From Pogostemon cablin (Eukaryota; Streptophyta; Magnoliopsida; Lamiales; Lamiaceae), in NCBI GenBank assembly GCA_023678885.1, contig CM042979.1:25348981-25412980 (forward strand): a stretch of DNA of 64,000 nucleotides, in the 5' to 3' direction. The notes under the pieces are model-generated. The model was not told the DNA's origin. It was given only the letters and a program-made list of their open reading frames with translations, and ran no database searches. A program made the position numbers and the translations under genes. This document shows, in pieces, positions 37,911-48,030 of this stretch. The stretch's first letter is position 1. Each line of letters opens with the position of its first letter.

Positions 37911-38104
37911 GTGCCTGCAACACCCTTTCTCCGGTTTCGATCACTTCTATCTCGTTTTCCTTCGAAAATCCACTCAAACAGACTCAAATACACCTGATTC
38001 ATGACTTTCTACTACATACCTCGATTTATCTTCACTTACGATCAAATCATACATCATTATCACAAGAATTAAGGCTTAAAACACGTGAATTTACACACTC
38101 TTCA

Positions 38105-38117
38105 AACCCCCAAACTT
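38105..38117 (-). promoter_or_regulatory. Polypurine tract of element G
   Basis: The minus strand reads AAGTTTGGGGGTT directly before the 3' LTR, as is typical for Athila-like elements. Confidence 0.9.
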
Positions 38118-39465
38118 ACTTATTGCTCATCCCGAGGCAATAAAATCAAAACCATAAGAGTAAGTATAAATTTCACAAGTTTATCTAGTCAAATACAAGT
38201 CATACCTACACATGCAACTCTATAAATTTAAAACAAGTATCACTCGCATCATATATTTCACTCATGCGAAACATCACTCAATTTTAATACACTTCGGAGT
38301 ACTAAATCATCTAGCACACAGGATAAGTGTTTACTCTCGCTCTCAAGATAAAAGATGTACACTTTCAGGTTAGTATATACGCTCATATTCAATTCATATT
38401 CCCGCGTAACCATAGGCTTGGCAAGGGTCTCAAAAATCAACTTATAATCACTTCATTACTAGGATCATAAAGGACTTGCTTTTGGGTTGTAATGTTGGCT
38501 CTTTGGTAAAGGTAGGAAAATATAGATAAAGTGACTAATTCACTAGTAGAGAACCTTGGAATTTTGCTTTTCATCAAACAACTTCTTCCTCGCCATCTTA
38601 TTCTCATGATCTTTGCGATTCAACTTTTCCTTCTTTTCCTTGGCATCAAAATCATCTTTCTTCAAAGTACAAGGGTACCAATTTTGGGCACTACCCTTCC
38701 TAAGCAGTCGGGGTACCAGTTTCAGGCACTACCCCTAAACAAGTTTTAACCATATTTCTCCTTTCTTCATATTGCTCAACCAAAATTTTCTTCCTTTCTT
38801 CTTCACATTCAAGCTAGCATATATTCTCCTCAACTCTCTACTAATTAATAGGGTATTCAACAAGGCTCAAACAAAGGATGAATAAGGCTTATTATCAAGG
38901 CTTGCCAAATAAAAAGCTTTTAAAGACTCAACAGGGCTTTCAATGATTTATTCAATATAAGAAAAAGTAAAATTTAAGCTAAGTGACTCAAATAAACAAT
39001 AATGGCCTAAGATCATGTCCTAATAACTAATCAATCATAAGTCTCACACAAGACTCCAAGCCAAGTTCTAGAATACGGTCAGATGAACGATTCTCACAAG
39101 AATAAACTATCATGTATAGATGTGGCATGACTTCAAAAGGCTCAAATTCTCAAATGGGTAAATAGATTCCTATGCACTCCTCAAAGTATATGATCAAGAT
39201 CAATTTCACTATGAACTCCACATATTTAACAAGTACACATGCTTCTCATCAACAAAATCAACGCATGCAAAATACGAATGCAACATACTTAGCAGAGAAC
39301 CCACAATATCAATCCAAATCAAATATCTCCAACCAATCCAACCTCAAATATCAAGTATCACACCTCAATCCAATCAAAATACGTACAAGCCACTCACACC
39401 ACAAATACCCATCTTGTAAAGAGAGAAAGAGAAGGGGATGAGATGAAACAGAATGAATGAAAAAC
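38118..39465 (-). other. 3' non-coding region of element G
   Basis: About 1.35 kb between the end of the third ORF and the polypurine tract, AT-rich, no frame recognised. A short duplicated phrase, gtaccaatttt/cgggtaccagtttc followed by ggcactaccc, is at 38,675-38,735. Confidence 0.6.
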
Positions 39466-39757
39466 CTAGCGCCCTCTACTCCTCCGTAGCATCATCATCA
39501 TCATCATCTTCGCCCCTTCGCCAATTATCGAAGTCTGATCCATCACCACGTAGTTAGCATGCAATGCGTTGTATCTCATATCGAGCGCAACATAACTAGT
39601 GGTAAGCAAGCCCAGCTGGCGGTTTGTCTCTTTCTGATTGTTATTCAAGTTGGTAAGATGCTCATTCATCAAACTAAACTGCTCCCTAAAATACTCGTCA
39701 CGACCGCCCCAATACTGCTGTTGTGGCTGTGCTGGATATGGTGGTGGTGGCATGTCA
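39466..39757 (-). pseudogene. C-terminal part of the Athila-type third ORF
   Basis: The minus frame begins with a proline- and glutamine-rich stretch (PPPPYPAQPQQQYWGG) and ends at a stop at 39,466. It is the tail of the ORF that starts right of the CACTA. When the CACTA, solo LTR F-like insertion J and one copy of each target duplication are ignored, the same reading frame continues from 45,174 through 44,872-44,836 into this segment. The function of this tail is unknown. Confidence 0.8.
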
Positions 39758-39760
39758 TGC
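39758..39760. repeat. Target-site duplication of the CACTA-like element, left copy
   Basis: tgc here and at 44,836-44,838. Three bases is the rule for CACTA elements. The reading frame of G is kept when one copy is counted. Confidence 0.8.
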
Positions 39761-40015
39761 TACGGTAAATAGACTATATATATAAGAAATATGTGCTATC
39801 ATATGCTTTATATATATAGTTTTAAATATATATGTTGTCTTAAGAAAATTTTCATGCACTAAGACTATACATATTAATTGGTGTTGTCTTAATATGGTGT
39901 GAAATATGTTATTTTTTAAGGTAATTTATTATAAGACAACATATATAAAACATATATAATACGTAGTTATAATTTTTTTTACGCACTTGTCTTAAATTGA
40001 TGTAATATTTCCTTT
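39761..40015 (+). repeat. Left subterminal region of the CACTA-like element
   Basis: AT-rich, with three tgttgtctta or taagacaaca words at 39,829, 39,880 and 39,932. These are candidate transposase-binding repeats. Confidence 0.75.
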
Positions 40016-40019
40016 CTCC

Positions 40020-40639
40020 CATTCCAGGTTGCCATTCGATGGATTTTCCCACTGACATTTTGCTCTAGACCACGTTGGTGCTGCTAGGGATTTCAAATTG
40101 GCACCGCCGATGGCATCACCGCATTGCCTGCTCGGTGGGTTTTCAAATTGCTGCCGCCGATGCCCAGCGGCTGTGTGACGCTCATTCTTTCATCGTTTTG
40201 CGGCCCGATTCCTCTCGCTGAAATCCGACAGATCAGCGCCGTCCCTTCACCGCCGGTCATTTGCTGGGTGCGGACTGCCCTAGCATGCTGTATCCCGACA
40301 GCCTTAGGGCTCAAACACCACTTCATAGGGTTTCTGTTCGTGAGCGAAGGTCCCTTCTCAAATTGATATGGGCATCGATTTTGTTCCAGATCTGCCCACA
40401 TGTTTGCTGCCATCGCGGCCGATGCTGTTTCCTGCGACGATGTCGCGTTTCAGCCGTTGATCGTTAATCCTCTAGCTGTTTTGAGATTTCGGATTTGTAG
40501 CAGGTGCACCTGCCGCCTAGGTCAGCCTTCGCCGTCGCCTGAAGCGACTGGTCCTCACCACAACTATGGTCTGGTCTCAGCCGCTGCTCCATCGCGGCCC
40601 TGTCCTCCACGCCGCCAGTAGGGCTTGCAATTTCTGCCT
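40020..40639 (+). other. GC-rich captured sequence, unidentified
   Basis: About 600 bp, much richer in G+C than either terminus, with words such as gccgccgatg repeated at 40,103 and 40,153. Frames of 70-106 codons exist on both strands, none recognised. Its composition suits a 5' UTR or first exon taken from a gene. Whether it came with SMC1 or separately cannot be told. Confidence 0.5.
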
Positions 40640-40873
40640 AAATTCATCCAGCTCGAATTGGAAAACTTCAAGTTATGCAAAGGTTACCAAGTAATCGTCC
40701 CGTTCTATGATTTGATAGCAATAATCGGCCCTAATGGCGCCGGAAAATCCAATCTTATGGATGCCATAAGTTTCGTGCTTGGTGTTCGTTCTGGCCAGCT
40801 TCGTGGGGCGTATTTTCAGAACCTTATTTACGCCTTTGACGACCGTGAGAAAGAGCAGAGGGGACGTAGAGCA
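40640..40873 (+). pseudogene. SMC1: Captured fragment of cohesin subunit SMC1, N-terminal ATPase exon
   Basis: The frame reads FIQLELENFK, then an intact Walker A loop GPNGAGKS (40,727-40,750), then MDAISFVLGVRSGQLRG and YAFDDREKEQRGRRA. These match the first about 75 residues of plant SMC1, the cohesin ATPase. The match stops after RRA, the expected end of the first exon, and the frame soon terminates at 40,919. The normal start codon and N-terminal residues are not preserved. Several substitutions, such as a Cys and Leu where SMC1 has Ser-Tyr, indicate relaxed constraint. It lacks the coiled coil, hinge and second half of the ATPase. Confidence 0.9.
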
Positions 40874-42119
40874 TCGACACTCAGAAGAAGAATTGAATCC
40901 AGTTCTCCTCTTCAGCGTTAATCTGGCTATGGTAATACTCTCTTTATATTGTTAGATGTGTATGTCTGTCTATTCTTGTTCTCTCTAATTTGTTGATTTA
41001 TCGTGCGTGTAAATTGATGACTTTGAGATCCAACGAAAATATCTGAATACATATTCATGGTTTTTTTTGAATGAATTTGGGAAATATCAAATTATGTACA
41101 GAGATGCATGCAGTAGCACAACGAGGTCGAACTTTCTGCTCTCGGAATGGTAAATTTTGCCTCTTCTTTTTTTTTTTAATTTCTGTTGTATCCTGTCTAT
41201 CTAGTTAAAGATAGAGCCTTCTTGTATATGTATATGTTGCTTGTTGTTACAATTTTATTGCTAATAATTAGAAAAAATTCATTCTGGTGATATACTTATT
41301 AAATAATATCCTGTTTTCCATCTGATGATGCAATGACTACTTGATTCCAAAATTTTCCCTGATATGTTTTTCTGGAAATACTCTTTTTCTACTATCTATG
41401 TGTTATATCGATGGGCTATTTCACTAAATGACTTCATATAGTATTATACTTCTACTTGTTTATACATTGCTTCATTCAAAATGCCATCTACTTGAGTGCT
41501 ATCTAGAAATTTCCCCCCTTTAAACCTCTTTCAACTGAGTTTGAAACCAGTGTTTCCTTCTTTATCTGATTTATCTGGGAATTCTATGCTTCCTATCCGA
41601 TCTCCTCTTAAAGAAAGGTATTCATAGGACCCCGTGGGATTGGAGATATCTTGCATTTACTTTGTTCAATTATACAAAGTCCTGTTTTTTCAAGCAGTAT
41701 GTAGTTTACTTTATACATCTTGAGTCTCATGTTGTCAGTTATTGGGGTGGGGTATTAAGTTGCCATTATTAACTTAATTGGTTTCCAGATGATTGATCTT
41801 AGATGCATGTTTCATATAAAAGAGCTGCACCATCTCAAAAGGCAAGATGGGCGACTATCGACATCAAGACGTGGTCCTCTTTGTATATTCTTTTACTGAA
41901 TGCCTAGAATAACAAATAAATTTCCACTAAGGCAGTATGCACAATTGTGAAGTATAGTTAAACTATATTAGTTGATACTAGACTAGATACATGGTCTGCA
42001 TTTTGAGATCATATCTTTTGTGTTATTTTGATTCTGTTCTTCATGGGTTGATTTACATTTCAAGTAGGTATAAGATAATTATATTCTCTAATCAGTAATC
42101 TCTGATATTTTTTGTTCAG
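40874..42119 (+). other. Non-coding interior of the CACTA-like element
   Basis: AT-rich, intron-like sequence between the two captured fragments. No exon was recognised. It may contain intron 1 of the SMC1 source gene and an intron or flank from the phototropin source. Confidence 0.5.
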
Positions 42120-44194
42120 CCTCTTTCATTGAAGAGCCTTCTGATAGTTTCTTGGAGTTGACAGAGTACAGTCGAGAAGAAATCTTGGGTAGAAATTGCA
42201 GGTATAACTTAAGTTTGCTTATTGTAGTTTCGCTTATTTTTTAAATTGATGGAGTAAACTTGAATTAAAATTGGATATAACTATGAGAAAGCCGACCTCA
42301 AAATTGAATTCTGGAATGGTTTCGTGGAAGTTTTCTTTAGTTGCCATATCTATTTTGGAATTCAAAATAAGTGGCATTATCTAACCAAGTGAACTGACGA
42401 TTACTTTTCCACGGCATAATATTTGATAATATTGTTTTGTTATTACGGTTAAATAAGATGATAACGTATGTGTTTTGCAGATTTCTTCAAGGGCCTGAAA
42501 CTGATCCAGCAACTGTTAGAAAAATAAGAGATGCCATTGATAACCAAAAGGAGGTCACAGTCCAGCTCATCAACTACACTAAAAGTGGTAAGTTTAAGGG
42601 AAAATTTCCTGGGAATATCACTTACAATAATTGCCTTTTCGGACATACTTTTATCATATGGAAATATAGAGAAATTTTATTGGCATTGTTATATACTAAT
42701 TTCTGTTATTCACAATTTTCACCCTGTTCTAGTAATTAGACTTTCTTTATTTTTTTCAAATGTCTTTCCTTAGCAAAAAGTTCTGGAATTTGTTTCATCG
42801 GCAGCCCATGCGTGATCAAAAGGTATGTATGTGTTCATGAGACATTTATGATTTGTATGACATGTTAGTAGTTTGCTTCTTTGGGATTTGACATTGGAAT
42901 TCGAAATGGTGCATCCATTATAACTTGTTCTATTTGTTTGAACAGGGAGAAGTGCAGTACTTTATTGGGGTTCAATTAGATGGAAGTGAACATGTAGAGC
43001 CACTTCATAACTGTATTCCAGAGGCCACGGCCAAAGAAAGTGCAAAGCTGGTGATTATCTTTGCTCTAATATATATGTTTCTCCTCGTTCTTATTGAATT
43101 ATTATTTGTATATCACACCTGGTTTCATTTCATATGAGTTGACATCTGATGGTTGAAACAGATTTTCATTCATACAATTTCAGTTCTGTCCCCACATTAT
43201 TGTTTAAGTGAAGTGGATAAATCAATACACGATGAATGGTAGAATTAAGGAAATTTAAGTTTGTATAAGACAATGTTGTTTGGTTTATTCCCAGGTAAAA
43301 GAAACTGCTGCAAATGTTGACGACGCTGTGCGAGAGCTTCCAGATGCAAATACGGTAATAACCAAGTAGCTAGTTTATAGATAAATTTGAGCTTCTTTTT
43401 CTTTTCTTTTTAGGGTCGTGGAGATCAAGTAGATATTTATTTAACCTGCAGAAACCAGAGGACTTGTGGAAAAATCACTCAAAAGTTGTTCACCCAAAAC
43501 CCCATAGGAAAGAGTCATTCCTGGAAAGCTATTCAACAGGTAAAGTGTTTTGTTTAACCTCAGAATTTGGATTTCTTGAAATTGATTAATTGTATGTATG
43601 TTTTCATGAAGTGTGTAGCTCTAACCTTATGGATTTAGGTCTACATTGATTTAGTAATCATTTCAATGATTTCATGGAAATTATCATCTGTCATGCAGTA
43701 AATTTCATATGCATGTTAAAATTCTAAGTGGCAGAGCTGTCTTTTTAGCTTAAACTTGATACTTATTTTAAAATTTTACTTTATTCTTTGTCTTATGGAT
43801 CTGCTATGTGTTTGTGTTTCTTTCATTTCAGATTGTAGATAGTGGAGAAGAGATAGGCTTGAAACATTTTAAGCCAATAAGACCACTAGGATCTGGTGAT
43901 ACTGGAAGCTGTGTGTTTTACTCTGATATGTTAATATGTATCAATGCCTATGTTTAACTTTTTGTGGTTATCTGTGATCTATCATGTTTTCCATCTTCAG
44001 TAAGTTCTATCCTTGTAGAATGCCATAATGATGCCATATGAAATACATCTTTGCACAGCTAGAAAAATATTTCTTTCATAGCTATCGTGCGATTTATATT
44101 TATGAAAATCATCAAATGTATATAGATATCGACTTGGTTAATTAAGAAAATTTGGTTGATATCCTTGCAGTGTGCATCTTGTAGAGTTATGTGG
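42120..44194 (+). pseudogene. PHOT1: Captured phototropin fragment: LOV2 domain to kinase start, introns kept
   Basis: Eight exon pieces in order: 42,120-42,201, 42,481-42,587, 42,774-42,822, 42,946-43,050, 43,295-43,354, 43,452-43,539, about 43,832-43,911 and 44,171-44,194. Together they follow the phototropin LOV2 core (DSFLELTEYSREEILGRNCR with the flavin-binding Cys codon at 42,197-42,199, FLQGPETDPATVRKIRDAI, then GEVQYFIGVQLDGSEHVEPL), the J-alpha region and linker (VRELPDAN, KPEDLWKNHSKVVHPKPHRK), and the glycine-rich start of the kinase (LKHFKPIRPLGSGDTGS). Damage: one base lost at the acceptor near 42,773, Leu to Arg at FHRQPM, a frameshift near 43,520, and a lost donor near 43,911. 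It matches PHOT1 better than PHOT2 in the linker. Confidence 0.93.
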
Positions 44195-44560
44195 ATTTGC
44201 TAATTTTTACAAATTATGTGGATTTGCTCATATTTTGTTGTTGGTCGGGTAGACGTTGATTTTGAAGGCCTCAATTTTTGGATTCATTTGTGTTGGTTAA
44301 AGCTCTACGCTTGTTGGTTTCTACTATTTGTTCATTTAGTATGTGGTCTATGGGTAATAACTCTCGAATACTTCTATTGAACAAATACGATTTGCTTTAT
44401 GTCCTTACTCCATGTATTTGGCTTTTACCAACATTTGAATTTGGGATAGTTATTTAATGTTGTGTATTGTGGATCATATAGAATGCGCTTAATTCTTTTT
44501 AAATTTTATTAATTCCACATGTTAATAAATATATTAATAAATAAAAAAATTAATAAATTT
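44195..44560 (+). other. Unidentified interior of the CACTA-like element
   Basis: Starts where phototropin similarity stops, with gtggatttgct repeated at 44,192 and 44,219. No frame or known motif was found. Confidence 0.4.
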
Positions 44561-44835
44561 GACAAATATGTCTTATTTTAACTAAATAAGACAACATATA
44601 TAATCAATTGTTATTTAAAAAATAGTTATGACTATAATGGCACAAAGACCAAACATATGCTCAATAATGTGTAGTCTTCGTGCGTTTTTTCATAAAAAAG
44701 ACGCACAAAGACTACACATATAATGTATTGTCATAAATACACTCTAAGACAACATGAGCTTTGACTACATAGCATTTTTTCTAAAATAAGCTAATAGACA
44801 ATATTATGTTGTCTTAATGCTTTTTTGTTGTAGTG
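44561..44835 (+). repeat. Right subterminal region and terminus of the CACTA-like element
   Basis: Contains taagacaaca words at 44,587 and 44,745, tgttgtctta at 44,808 and the gttgtagtg terminus. A hairpin at 44,668-44,715 pairs gtgtagtcttcgtgcgttttt with its near-perfect reverse complement across a three-base loop. Confidence 0.8.
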
Positions 44836-44867
44836 TGCTGCGGAATATCCATCTCAGGATGAATCTG

Positions 44868-44872
44868 CTCCT
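44868..44872. repeat. Target-site duplication of solo LTR J, left copy
   Basis: ctcct, repeated at 45,170-45,174. Confidence 0.9.
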
Positions 44873-45169
44873 TGATAGAGTCAATCATTTCCTTGTTTAA
44901 AATATTTGATTTCTTATTTTCCTTATTTCCTATTCCTGCACTAATTAGGGTTTGGGTTTGATTATGGGCCTTGAGCCCCTTTAAATACCGTATGTTATTA
45001 TCGGGTTAAGGGGAAGAAGAATTATCTATTTGGCAAAGTTTATCTTTGTGGCCTTCTTTGAAGGATTGCAGTCTTACGGCTTGTGGCGAAGTACGTTCTC
45101 CGTGGCCTTCTTAAGGGATTATTCTCGTGTCTTCTATTTATTTTTTTCACCGTTAGTGCATCTCTATTA
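44873..45169 (+). repeat. Solo LTR J, 297 bp, inside the third ORF of G
   Basis: Ends are TGATAG and CTATTA (a CA end mutated to TA), flanked by ctcct. On the plus strand it has gcccctttaaatacc, a likely TATA region, and three similar ggccttctt words. When it is ignored with one target copy, the third ORF reads through in frame. The size fits a small copia or TRIM LTR; the family is not identified. Orientation is inferred from the TATA-like word. Confidence 0.85.
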
Positions 45170-46348
45170 CTCCTCTCTAGGCATCTCACCATGCTCATGA
45201 GCGTATTCTCCATGCTCTTCATGCTGCTTCCGTTGCTGTGGCTCTAACTGCCCTTGCTGCACTCCGTCTACTATCCTCCGCAGCTCCTGGTTCATCCTGG
45301 CAGCGTACATTTGAGCCATAGTCCTCCAGCCACCTCTCCTTAGGCATGTAATCGATATAGCCTCGTGCGCCAGAGTGTTCAACAACTTAATATCATCATT
45401 CCGGATCGTAGTTAGAACTCTCACATCATATGAAAACATGAAAGAAAAGGGTTTAGATCCCCTCGTATACAGCCAATCTCCATCTTGATGATAAGCGAAT
45501 CCAGCTTTAACATATGCACTCATGACTAGATCCAGATCCTCCAATATGGGTGTAATGCCAGTGAAATCCATGTGGTATGACTCAGCCACAGGAGTAAGCA
45601 ATCCTCCAATATTTACTTCTCTAAAACGTGGAGCTCTTGAATCTATAAAGCTTTTGAATCAAATACGATCCCACATTGAACTTCACCCCATTCAACATAC
45701 ACCAGAGAGCATACAACTCTCCCCTAGACACACAACTTCCTTCAGATTGAGCGAACAATGTGTTTCCCAAAACTCTATTTATATATCGAAGAACAGGGTT
45801 CCGAATCAAAGATGCACGAGCATCCTTGGTCTTGAAATCCACATCCTCTCCAGATATCACTCTCCAAAAATTATTTGCATTGAAATACCTATTCTCGTGC
45901 CTAGAGATCCCCCTCGGAGTTTCAAACAACACGTTGAAATCTTCAACTGTCCATGTTCTTATCTCGCCTTCCAGCTGAAATGAGCACTCATAAGGAAGGG
46001 AAGTAGAGCCCTTCTTGACAGTAATTGAACACAGAACCTCCGCAGTCACATGAAAGTACGTCGGCCTCTTAAGCGCCATGAAATGACTAATGCCCACGTG
46101 ATCAAACATACACATGATATCCTCACAGATATGCATCGTCAACATAGCCCCATCATTTTGGTACCTCGTTTGAGCGATCTTATCAGACATATCGCCCCAT
46201 TGATACTTTATCTCCTCCCAATTTTTCATTCTAATCTTAAAATCCCTAGGTAGCCTCTCCTTAAGCCTCAATTTCCTAGTAACCTCGTCCTCACGAGACG
46301 GCCTATCCTGTCTCTTCTTAGAACGAATTTCAGTCTCCTTTCATTTTC

Positions 46349-46840
46349 CTACAAAATAAGATTTCAATACCAGACGGATAAAAGGAAAGCAAACAAAACC
46401 TAGTTAAAGACTAACTATACTTAAAACTCTACTCAAGACTTCAAGTTTTCCTGCATAATCAACTTCTAACACACATGCTTCCAACTTCATCATGAATTCA
46501 TCAATCAAAATAGTCACATGCTAATTCAACTTCCACTCCGTAATAAGAACTATCAACAATTTCAACATTTACATCACTTTCCCAGTCATGCATCTAATCA
46601 AATTCAATAATTCATCTCAAAATTCAACATGCTTCACACGTAAACATCAAGGTCTAGCAACAAATCAATAGTTAAAATCAGACCCACCACTTGTTCTGAT
46701 GACATTTCAGAAAAAAATTTAAATTACACCATAAATCCCTATAAAAACTAGTTCAATCAACTTACCTACTTAAAATCAAGCAATAGAACTTCAATCCTAG
46801 GGTAATAGAGTAAAGAGAACATACCTTTCGATCCGACCAT
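46349..46840 (-). other. Possible intron before the third ORF of G
   Basis: An ATG at 46,840-46,838 is followed by five codons and a donor-like AAAG/GTATGTTC (GT at 46,824-46,823). A strong acceptor, TTATTTTGTAG, ends at 46,349, and an ORF continuous with 46,271 follows, apart from one TGA close to the junction. Splicing of a downstream ORF is known in some plant retroelements, but here it is inference from sites alone. Confidence 0.4.
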
Positions 46841-48030
46841 GGCTATTATGAACTAAGCACGAAAAATCTCCAAATTGAATGGAGAACCCTAGTTTTGCAA
46901 CTAAAACGCTCCAATTTTGTGAGAATTCGAGTATGAGAAGGATGGAAAGTGGTTTAATCATAGTAGAATCAAGTGAAATTGAAGTTCGAAAGAAAAGGTT
47001 TTTAGTTCGGAGAGGATTCGAGTGAGGGTGGTGTGCAAAGTGATCGAAATAGGGGCAAAAATCGCATATAAAACACTACTTACCTGTGCGGTTCGACCCA
47101 AACTGGGTGGTCAAACCACATTTCTGGATAATTTTTGTATTTGGTTCGACTCGAACCATTGGTCGAACCAGGGTGTTGTGGTCGAACCAGCCTGTAACAA
47201 ACTTCCAAGTGTTTGGGTCGACTTGAAACCACGGTCGAACCACACCATGTTTGGTCGAATCGATTTGTAATAAATTCTCTGATCGCTGGTTCGAGTCGAA
47301 CGTCTGGTCAAACCACATCACTCTTGGTCGAATCGACCTGTAACAGATTCTCTGATCCATAGTTCGACTTGGGATGCTTGGTTTGACCTATCTCCTTGGT
47401 CGAACTGTGCCCTTGTTCCTTCAAAATCCACCATTCTTCATCCTCTGCAAAACTTCAAGCTCAATAACGATCATTAGGTACCGAAACAAAGCAAAACTAA
47501 GCTAGAAAACCACTTTTAAGACTTTATAAAATGTGTGCATATACTCCGTTTACGACCCAATAAATAAAACACCACTAAACATTAGGCAAATTGCAAAAAA
47601 ATCGACACGTCAAAATCGATTAAAGTTTTAATATGCCGCAAAAAATCAACTCCCCTAACAAAAGTTACAAAGAAAAGATTATACTCTTAGTGCTTGGATG
47701 AGGTAAGTACATCACACACACCCCCCAAACTTAGTAGAAACTATAGTCGAAATTAAGTTTGCAAGAAGATGTAATTTTCGATATGTAAGCACGTCAAATA
47801 TAAAAACTTCTTACTCACACTAATGAAATAAAACAATAAAACATGAGGGAAAGCCCCCAACAAGTGTTCATGTTTAACTTCGGAGAGTCACTACGGTACT
47901 AATCAATGCAAGATATCCTCAAAGATGACGCAAGCATCATTGGCGACTTATAATGCTTCAATCGATGCCCATTCGCTGCTATGATGACTCCATTTTTGTC
48001 CATGATTTCAAAACTCCCCCCTCCGCAGGC
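46841..48030 (-). other. Spacer between integrase and third ORF of G, with internal array
   Basis: Non-coding. It holds a word array at 47,090-47,406 and an AT-rich remainder. The word ccccccaaactt at 47,720-47,731 is a second polypurine-tract-like sequence on the minus strand, of a type that some elements keep internally. Confidence 0.6.
47090..47406. repeat. GGTTCGACC/GGTCGAACC array upstream of the third ORF of G
   Basis: About four to five units of some 70-75 bp. Each contains ggttcgac or gggtcgac, then ggtcgaacca, then ttggtcgaatcg and a cctgtaac or tttgtaat word, for example around 47,150, 47,215, 47,287 and 47,361. The word set is the same as in the LTR arrays, including the ctgtaa spacer, so it derives from the same source. 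Confidence 0.9.

Larger units (their letters stand above)
36450..38104 (-). repeat. Element G LTR, left (3') copy
   Basis: 1655 bp. The minus-strand TATA box AGTATAAAAGG is at 37,560-37,550. An array of GGTTCGACC-like words sits 95-350 bp upstream of it. The LTR differs from its right partner by many substitutions and indels, most of all in the array. Confidence 0.95.
39761..44835 (+). mobile_element. CACTA-like transposon carrying captured gene fragments
   Basis: A 5075-bp insertion in the third ORF of G. The right end reads ...ttttttgttgtagtg, the reverse of CACTACAACAAAAAA, a standard CACTA terminus. The left end begins tacggtaaatag and seems to have lost its CAC. Copies of tgttgtctta and its reverse lie within 250 bp of both ends (39,829, 39,880, 39,932, 44,587, 44,745, 44,808), the subterminal repeats expected of CACTA. 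No transposase frame was found. The interior holds an SMC1 fragment, a phototropin fragment with introns, and a GC-rich piece. It is therefore a non-autonomous gene-carrying element. Confidence 0.85.
44836..46348 (-). pseudogene. Athila-type third ORF (ORF-1 family, env-like position), main part
   Basis: Minus frames 46,271-45,621 and 45,601-45,167 give a protein resembling the Athila ORF-1 family, which lies downstream of integrase. Recognisable features are a CEDIMCMFDHVGISHFMAL stretch near the start, FLETPRGISR-like wording after TVEDFNVL, and the downstream SRGELYALWCMLNGVKFN. The C-terminal part is acidic and glutamine-rich. One frameshift near 45,610 splits it, a solo LTR interrupts it at 45,169, and the CACTA at 44,835. 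Family members occupy the position of a retroviral envelope gene, but no membrane segment or fusion feature was seen here. The exact role of the family is not established. Confidence 0.8.

Noticed and set aside
40093..40413. 106-codon minus frame in the CACTA-like element
   Set aside because: GC-rich captured piece with frames on both strands; no protein recognised.
42437..42739. 100-codon frame as an intact gene
   Set aside because: It is one phototropin exon read through its donor into the intron.
44873..45169. Solo LTR J as part of the CACTA-like element
   Set aside because: It has its own 5-bp target duplication and lies outside the CACTA terminus at 44,835.
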